64,000 nucleotides of DNA from Corynebacterium pollutisoli. Its GTDB lineage: Bacteria > Actinomycetota > Actinomycetes > Mycobacteriales > Mycobacteriaceae. Position numbers and translations under genes: made by a program. Below are positions 59,294 through 64,000 of this stretch, one piece after another. Below the pieces are notes generated by a model that was not told the DNA's origin, made no database searches, and was given only the letters and a program-made list of their open reading frames with translations. The stretch is from assembly GCF_900177745.1 (NCBI RefSeq), contig NZ_FXAR01000005.1:124001-188000 (forward strand). The letters are read 5' to 3'. Each line of letters opens with the position of its first letter. Within the stretch, counting starts at the first letter, position 1.

Positions 59294-60625
59294 TCAGCCG
59301 ACGACGATCTGCCCGCGCTGCCCCTTCTCGGCGTCGGTCATGACGTGGTTGACGAAGGTGTAGGTGCCCGGTTCGTCGAAGGTGACCTCGACGAACCCGC
59401 CCTGGGCCGGGAGCAGCGGCAGCACCTGGGCCCCGGTGTCGGTGGCGTCGCGGATGAGGTGGCGTCCCTCGCTGAAGACGGCGTCGAAGATCTCCCCGAC
59501 GAGGTGGAAGCTCACCGGGTTGTCGGGGCCGACGTCGAGGACCCAGAAGCGGACGGTGTCGCCGACCGCGGCCCGCAGCGGTGCGTCGACGTACTGGTGC
59601 GGGTAGCCGTTGAAGGCGGTGTGGTCGTAGGGCCCGTCGCTGACGCGCGCGGCGTCCGCCCCGGTGTCCCGCTCCCCCAGCCACACCGCGGAGGCGACGA
59701 GCGAGTACTCGGCGTCGACGGGCGGCAGGTCCGGTGGGTCGATGATGACGGCCCCGAACATGCCGTTCGCGATGTGCAGGCTCATCGGCGCCGTGGCGCA
59801 GTGGTACATCCAGATTCCCGAGCGTCGGGCGACGAACTCGTAGACGAGGGACTCCCCCGGGTTGATGGTCCGCATCGGGGCGTCGGGACTGACCTCCCCG
59901 GCGTGGAAGTCGACGGAGTGCCCCATGGTGCCGTCGTTGTGCAGGGTGAGGCGGAAGGTGTCCCCGACCTTCCCCCGCAGGGTGGGTCCGGGGAGCTGCC
60001 CGTCGAAGAGCCACACCACCTGCTCGTGGCCGGGGGCGACCTCGCGGATCTCCTCGGTGACGCTCCACTCCAGCTCGTGGACGGTGCCCTCCGGGGCCGG
60101 CGGCAGCGCGGCGTCGTGGACCTCGGCGGTCGCCGGGGTCGCCGGGGCCGCCGTGTCAGCCGTGTCAGCCGCGCCGTGCTGGTGGGCGTCGACCACGACG
60201 ACGGTGAGGATCATGCCCATCGCCTTGTGCCCGGCCACGGTGCACCACCCCTCGGTGTCGGTGCTGACCACCCCGGCGTCGAAGGTGAGGGAGTCGCCGG
60301 GGTCGACGAGCGCGGCCCGGCGGTCGTTGATCTGCAGGTCGTGACGCATGTCGTCGTCGTTGTGCAGCTCGATGATGAGGTGGGTGCCGGCGGGGACCTC
60401 GATGACGTCCGGGTGGTAGGCCATGTCCCGCATGCTCACCTCGACGGTGCGGGTGTCCCCGCCCGCCGCGACGGGGGTCTCCTCCGGGGCGGTCGTACCC
60501 AGGGTGAGGCCGAGGACGACGGCCGCGGCCAGGGCCAGGCCGACGAGGATCCACGAGGCCCAGCCGGCCGACGGCTGGGAGGGGGCCGACGCAGCCGGGG
60601 TGGAGGGGCCGAGGGGCAGGGTCAT
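59294..60625 (-). CDS. Copper nitrite reductase-like multicopper oxidase with fused N-terminal cupredoxin
   Basis: A 443-residue membrane-anchored copper protein. An N-terminal helix (about residues 24-44) is followed by an extra cupredoxin domain with type 1 ligands in MRHDLQ and CTVAGHKAMGM. The two-domain NirK-like core then has GHSVDFH (with the catalytic Asp), YHCATAPMSLHIANGMFG (type 1 and 2 ligands), SFHLVG and TFVNHVMTDAEKG. This ligand set fits reduction of nitrite to nitric oxide. It is the third gene of an operon with two NnrS/oxidase-like membrane proteins, overlapping the previous stop by ATGA. A general copper oxidase is the alternative. Confidence 0.82.
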   Translation of the reverse strand: MTLPLGPSTPAASAPSQPSAGWASWILVGLALAAAVVLGLTLGTTAPEETPVAAGGDTRTVEVSMRDMAYHPDVIEVPAGTHLIIELHNDDDMRHDLQINDRRAALVDPGDSLTFDAGVVSTDTEGWCTVAGHKAMGMILTVVVVDAHQHGAADTADTAAPATPATAEVHDAALPPAPEGTVHELEWSVTEEIREVAPGHEQVVWLFDGQLPGPTLRGKVGDTFRLTLHNDGTMGHSVDFHAGEVSPDAPMRTINPGESLVYEFVARRSGIWMYHCATAPMSLHIANGMFGAVIIDPPDLPPVDAEYSLVASAVWLGERDTGADAARVSDGPYDHTAFNGYPHQYVDAPLRAAVGDTVRFWVLDVGPDNPVSFHLVGEIFDAVFSEGRHLIRDATDTGAQVLPLLPAQGGFVEVTFDEPGTYTFVNHVMTDAEKGQRGQIVVG

Positions 60626-61812
60626 GAGGGGTCCTTCCGGTACTGGAGGGTGACGGCGAGCGCCAGCGCGAGGACGTGGCCGAGCAGGCCGAGCGCCAGC
60701 AGGATGATCCCGGCGGGCCCGGGGGCCACGAGGGTGAGCACGCCGCCGAGGTTGATGAGGACCCACCGGGCCGGCCCGCCGCGGTCGGCCCGCTCCCGGG
60801 CGGCGATGACCTTCCCCGGTCCGCCGCCGACGAGGATGGGCAGCAGGTGCAGGAGCACGGAGGTGACCAGCTGCAGCAGGCCCGCGCCGAGGAGGGCCGG
60901 GACGAGCAGGCGGATGCCCTCCCGCGGGTCGACCTCACGGGCCAGCAGGACGGCGTCGGTGGTCGCCAGCGCCACCATCCACACCGTGCCCGCGGCGACG
61001 CCGAGCCCGGCGGTGCGCCAGCGGGTGCCGGGCAGGACCCCGGCGAGGACCGGCTGCACGAGCATGACAGCGGCGGCGACGGTGACCAGGAGGGGGAGGG
61101 CGGCGGACGGGGCGTCGATAAGCAGGGCGCCCACGGCCAGGACGAGGCCCGCGGCGTGGACCACCAGGGCGCGGGTGCAGCGGGCCCGCGCGGTGGCGGA
61201 GATGCGCGCGCCGGTGAGGGTGGGCAGCAGGCTGATGATGGTGCCGAGCACCGTCAGCCACGTGAAGCCCCACACCGTGGCGCGGGAGTGGGCGGCGATG
61301 AGGTCGTCGTAGGAGCCGAGGCCGCGGCCCGCCGCCCAGGCGAGCCCGACAGCCAGGACGAGGAACGCGGCGGCCACCAGGTAGAACGGCACGGTCACCA
61401 CGACGGAGCCGGCCAGGGACCGGCGCAGCCGCGACCACAGGGCCACCCCGTGCCACCCGAGTACGACCAGCACGAGGGCGGCGCCGAGATCGGCGGGCGC
61501 GGACCAGCCCGGTCCGGCGTCCCCGACGAGCAGCAGGAGGACGGCCCCCTGGAGGAGCGCCACGCGCCCGGCCACGGGGAGGTGGGAGGCGGCCGGGGTG
61601 CGGGTGAGGGCCTCGGTGAAGTGGGTGGAGTAGACGAGGACGGCGGTGGTCAGCGCGCCGAGGGTGAAGGGGTGGACGACGGCCCACCACGACGCCCCGG
61701 CGAGGAAGAACCCGAGGCCGGCGAGCATCCACGCGCCGATGACCACCGCGGCCGTGGTGTGCCAGCGGGCGCGGGAGCGTAGGGAGACGTCCGACAGTGC
61801 GAGGGTGCTCAT
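60622..61812 (-). CDS. Polytopic membrane protein resembling heme-copper oxidase/NnrS proteins
   Basis: A 396-residue protein with 11-12 membrane helices. Histidines sit within or at the ends of helices: VVHPFTLG and YSTHFTEAL in helix 2, GWHGV in helix 4, AAHSRATVWGFTWLT in helix 6, VVHAAGL in helix 7 and LLHLLPIL in helix 10. This is reminiscent of heme-binding oxidase-like or NnrS-like folds. I cannot prove heme ligation. Similar actinobacterial proteins carry uninformative names. It is coupled by ATGA overlaps to the genes on both sides, linking it firmly to the copper nitrite reductase-like enzyme. Confidence 0.7.
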   Translation of the reverse strand: MSTLALSDVSLRSRARWHTTAAVVIGAWMLAGLGFFLAGASWWAVVHPFTLGALTTAVLVYSTHFTEALTRTPAASHLPVAGRVALLQGAVLLLLVGDAGPGWSAPADLGAALVLVVLGWHGVALWSRLRRSLAGSVVVTVPFYLVAAAFLVLAVGLAWAAGRGLGSYDDLIAAHSRATVWGFTWLTVLGTIISLLPTLTGARISATARARCTRALVVHAAGLVLAVGALLIDAPSAALPLLVTVAAAVMLVQPVLAGVLPGTRWRTAGLGVAAGTVWMVALATTDAVLLAREVDPREGIRLLVPALLGAGLLQLVTSVLLHLLPILVGGGPGKVIAARERADRGGPARWVLINLGGVLTLVAPGPAGIILLALGLLGHVLALALAVTLQYRKDPS

Positions 61813-62906
61813 CGGCGGGCCCTCCTCCGGGAGGCGCGCACGCTGAGAGTGACGCCGGTGAGAAGAAACGTCAGCACGGCGAGGACGTTGATGACGCCGC
61901 CGGCCTGCCACAGGGGGACGGCCTCCCGGGCGTCGCCGAGCAGGCGCAGCGCCAGCCCGCCGTGGAGGAGCGCCACGGGCACGTACATCACGGGGTGGTA
62001 CGGCAACGGGCGGCGGATGACGGCGGTGAGGATGATCGGGGCGTGCGCGAAGATCATGGAGATGACGAAACCGAGGAAGACGGCGTGGACGGCGGCGTCG
62101 TAGAGGAATCCGGTGGTGGTCCGGGGGAACGCCACCCACAGCAGGCCCGCCAGCCCGAGCCACAGGTAGCCGGCCAGCATGCACACCGCGCTGAAGCGGG
62201 GCAGGCCCTGCGCGCGGACGAGGCGGCGGGCGACGTCGACGCGGGCGGTGACCACGGCGACGGCCACCAGCAGCAGGCCCATGAGGGGGTGGCCCACCTC
62301 GGGGGCCGCGACGAAGAGGATCCCGGCGGCCGCGAGCGCCAGCACGAGCCCGGTGATGAGCGGCTCGGGATTCCCGGCCGTCACGGGGATGCGGGCCAGC
62401 TCAAGTCGTTCGCCGATGATGGTGGCCACGACGAAGACGACGGCGGGCGGCATGGCGGCGGCGAACCCGCCGTCGCCGAAGCCCCACAGGAGGGTGGCGC
62501 TGACGGCGCCGATGACGCCGGCCGCCTGGGCGATGACCGCGGCGGTCGCCTGGCGCCGGTGGACGGTGGCGTACACGAGGCCGAGCAGCAGGAAGCTGCC
62601 GGTGAACAGCAGGGCGGGCACCGCCACGGGGAGTCCGGCGAGGAGGGTGACGACACCGAGGGCGCTGCACACCGGGCCCGCCCACGCCCACCGGGTGCGC
62701 ACCGCGACGGTGCGTTCCAGGCCGATGGCCCCGCCGACGAAGCCGAAGATCATGAGCGGCCCGTGGTCGGCGGCCAGCGTCGCTGCGCGGGTGCCGCCGA
62801 GGTACCCGAGCAGGGCGAGCGCGGCGGTCAGGCCGGTGAGGACCGAGGCTCCGGCGAAGGCCAGGAACACGAATCGGTGCCACACCACCGGCTGATCTTT
62901 TTTCAC
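61809..62906 (-). CDS. NnrS-like polytopic membrane protein
   Basis: A protein of about 365 residues with 11-12 helices. It shows NnrS-like features: ADHGPLMIFGFVGGAIGLER in the first third, and AVHAVFLGFVISMIFAHAPIIL plus YHPVMYVPVALLHGGL in the last third. NnrS is a heme- and copper-binding membrane protein that protects against nitric oxide in denitrifiers. The GTG start chosen gives MKKDQPVVWHRF and follows a TACGAT box closely, so the mRNA is probably leaderless. It is the first gene of the three-gene operon and is divergent from the DUF2249 gene across a short palindromic region. Confidence 0.72.
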   Translation of the reverse strand: MKKDQPVVWHRFVFLAFAGASVLTGLTAALALLGYLGGTRAATLAADHGPLMIFGFVGGAIGLERTVAVRTRWAWAGPVCSALGVVTLLAGLPVAVPALLFTGSFLLLGLVYATVHRRQATAAVIAQAAGVIGAVSATLLWGFGDGGFAAAMPPAVVFVVATIIGERLELARIPVTAGNPEPLITGLVLALAAAGILFVAAPEVGHPLMGLLLVAVAVVTARVDVARRLVRAQGLPRFSAVCMLAGYLWLGLAGLLWVAFPRTTTGFLYDAAVHAVFLGFVISMIFAHAPIILTAVIRRPLPYHPVMYVPVALLHGGLALRLLGDAREAVPLWQAGGVINVLAVLTFLLTGVTLSVRASRRRARR

Positions 62907-62910
62907 GGAC

Positions 62911-62926
62911 TTAATCGTACTAAATT
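62911..62926. promoter_or_regulatory. A/T-rich near-palindrome covering both divergent promoters of the NnrS/DUF2249 pair
   Basis: TTAATCGTACTAAATT is centred on GTAC. It contains the candidate -10 of the leftward operon (TACGAT on the minus strand) and of the rightward gene (TAAATT). The A/T content stands out sharply from the surroundings. A nitrosative-stress or oxygen regulator such as an Rrf2 or Crp/Fnr protein is a plausible binder, but no consensus match is claimed. Confidence 0.45.
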
Positions 62927-62962
62927 GGGGAGGCAGACAGAACACCACCGAAAGGACCCGCC

Positions 62963-63226
62963 ATGGAGATCAACCTCCCCCTCACCCCCGACGACTCCAC
63001 CCCGGAACCCACCCTCATCGCCGCGGCCATCCCGCACGCCATCCGCCACGGCGCCATCCACGGCGCCCTGGGTACCCGCGCCGTCGGCGAATCCATGGTG
63101 CTCGTCGCCCCGCACAACCCGACCCCGCTGCTCACGGAGATCGAGCGCCGGGAGGAGGATTTCGACATCGAGTACCTCACCGAGGGCCCCGACACCTGGC
63201 GCCTCCGCTTCACCCGCACCGCCTGA
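62963..63226 (+). CDS. DUF2249 domain protein
   Basis: A single 87-residue DUF2249 domain, with AIRHGAIHGALGTRAVGESMVLVAPHNPTPLL and the C-terminal DFDIEYLTEGPDTWRLRFTR segment described here only in part. DUF2249 proteins commonly lie beside nitric oxide and denitrification genes and are thought to bind metal through conserved histidines (here RHG and APHNP). GAAAGGA precedes the ATG. The divergent placement from the NnrS-like operon supports a common regulon. Confidence 0.85.
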   Translation: MEINLPLTPDDSTPEPTLIAAAIPHAIRHGAIHGALGTRAVGESMVLVAPHNPTPLLTEIERREEDFDIEYLTEGPDTWRLRFTRTA

Positions 63227-63243
63227 CCCTAGGATGGGCAGGT

Positions 63244-64000
63244 ATGGGCCATGAACCGCGCAACCTGCTCATCCAGGGCGAGAACCTCGAGGTCCTGCGC
63301 AGCCTGGCCGCCACCCACGCCGGGCAGGTACGCCTCATCTACATCGACCCGCCGTACAACACCGGCAGCGGCGACTACCTCTACGCCGACGCCATGCCCC
63401 GCGAGCAGTGGCTCCGGTTCATGGTCGAGCGGCTGGAGGCCGCGCGTCCCCTGCTTATCGACGACGCCGTCATCGCCATCCAGTGCTCCTTCCACCAGTC
63501 CGCCCACCTCGAGGTCACCCTCGACGGGCTCGACTGGCTGCACAAGGTCATGGTCTTCCACGTGCTCGTCCGCCACCCGGGCCGGGCCCTCACCGCCGAC
63601 AAGCAGTTCAACGACGTCATGGAGCAGATCCTCATCTACTCCCCCGACCCGCACTTCCGCATGCCCCGCCGCGAGCGCGAGCGCGACCTGAGCGACTACC
63701 GCTGGGAGGTCGAGATCCACGGGCCCGGCACCCCGCGCCTGCTCGGCGACCGCCGGTGCCACGTGTACGCGCCGGAGGAGTGGCGAAAGGTGGAGGTCGC
63801 CCCCGGGGAGGGCACCTTCCGCACCCACTCCGTCCGGGGCAGCCTGCGCGAGAAGAACTCCTCCGGACGTTTCTGGGTGGCCCACCTCGAGCCCCTCGAC
63901 CTCCCGCCGCTGTCCCTCATCCGGGTGCCCGACATCGGCGACGACGGCCTCGGCCACCGCTTCTTCCACTCCCCCAGGGCGGGCAACCGCAACGGCTCCT
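63244..64000 (+). CDS. DNA adenine methyltransferase, DPPY type (type III Mod-like), truncated by the window
   Basis: An open frame of 252 codons running off the right edge without a stop. Motif IV IYIDPPYNTG at residues 32-41 is that of beta-class N6-adenine methyltransferases. It follows NLLIQGENLEVLRSL, the usual Mod opening, and precedes EQWLRFMVERLEAARPLLIDD. The stretch after this, IAIQCSFHQSAHLEVTL, departs from the usual SIDDNE-type motif. The SAM-binding motif I would lie beyond the edge in this class. A restriction or helicase partner, if any, is outside the window. It starts 17 bases after the DUF2249 gene on the same strand, though the two are probably unrelated. Confidence 0.8.
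   Translation, partial: MGHEPRNLLIQGENLEVLRSLAATHAGQVRLIYIDPPYNTGSGDYLYADAMPREQWLRFMVERLEAARPLLIDDAVIAIQCSFHQSAHLEVTLDGLDWLHKVMVFHVLVRHPGRALTADKQFNDVMEQILIYSPDPHFRMPRRERERDLSDYRWEVEIHGPGTPRLLGDRRCHVYAPEEWRKVEVAPGEGTFRTHSVRGSLREKNSSGRFWVAHLEPLDLPPLSLIRVPDIGDDGLGHRFFHSPRAGNRNGS

Overview
This is a GC-rich (roughly two thirds or more G+C by eye), densely packed bacterial chromosome segment from an actinomycete, almost certainly a Corynebacterium. The grounds are the gene order rho-prfA-prmC-sua5-wecA-atpI-atpBEFHAGDC, followed by a DUF2550 gene, nucS, glgB/glgE, etfBA, a nifS-like gene, mnmA, ligA, gatCA and pfkA. From memory this closely follows the C. glutamicum backbone. NucS-type mismatch repair, GlgE, a DtxR-type iron box and many apparently leaderless starts also fit.

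Layout. 1-2.3 kb: a frameshifted TRAP-transporter permease remnant, a PrpF-like isomerase and a Mug-type DNA glycosylase. 2.3-6.5 kb: pfkA, two MFS exporters and a small membrane protein. 6.5-11.2 kb: an accessory block between pfkA and gatA, with a siderophore-interacting protein under a good DtxR box, an ABC-exporter-like protein whose nucleotide-binding domain has lost every ATPase motif, and two tandem P-loop (DUF1611/MobB-like) paralogues. 11.4-16.6 kb: gatA, gatC, an ACT-domain protein, a gamma-glutamyltransferase lipoprotein and a small membrane protein. 16.6-24.2 kb: ligA, whose 3' end has been tandemly duplicated, then an ArsR-like regulator/serine hydrolase/membrane protein operon, an exonuclease, a TDT transporter, a cysteine-free MetE-like protein and mnmA. 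24.4-32.2 kb: spermidine synthase-like protein, GH25 lysozyme, cysteine desulfurase, etfAB, THUMP-like methyltransferase, Nudix hydrolase and an ABC ATPase. 32.3-36.7 kb: glgE and glgB. 36.8-39.6 kb: CnoX-like protein, thiamine-binding protein, zinc-ribbon protein, nucS and DUF2550. 39.9-48.0 kb: complete F1Fo ATP synthase operon plus atpI. 48.0-53.8 kb: wecA, sua5, prmC, prfA and rho. 54.2-59.3 kb: an acyl-CoA ligase and molybdenum-cofactor genes moaA-moeA-moaC-mobA. 59.3-63.2 kb: a nitrogen-oxide cluster with a cupredoxin-fused copper nitrite reductase/multicopper oxidase, two polytopic membrane proteins resembling NnrS and heme-copper oxidases, and a divergent DUF2249 protein. 63.2 kb to the end: the 5' part of a DPPY-type DNA methyltransferase cut by the window edge.

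How it works together. Most of 16.7-53.8 kb is transcribed leftward as housekeeping units for translation termination, envelope precursor synthesis, ATP synthesis, repair and glycogen/maltosyl metabolism. The accessory material sits in the 0-11 kb part and from 54 kb onward: iron handling, molybdenum cofactor, nitrogen oxides and DNA methylation.

The most striking non-genic signal is a dispersed DNA word, GGCGTCGANAAGC (reverse complement GCTTNTCGACGCC). It occurs 21 times by hand count, against an estimate far below one by chance. It is in both orientations, mostly inside genes, where it brings in the otherwise uncommon Leu codon CTT, and also in three intergenic sites just past gene ends. 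The second candidate for something undescribed is the operon of two P-loop paralogues plus the motif-less ABC protein.
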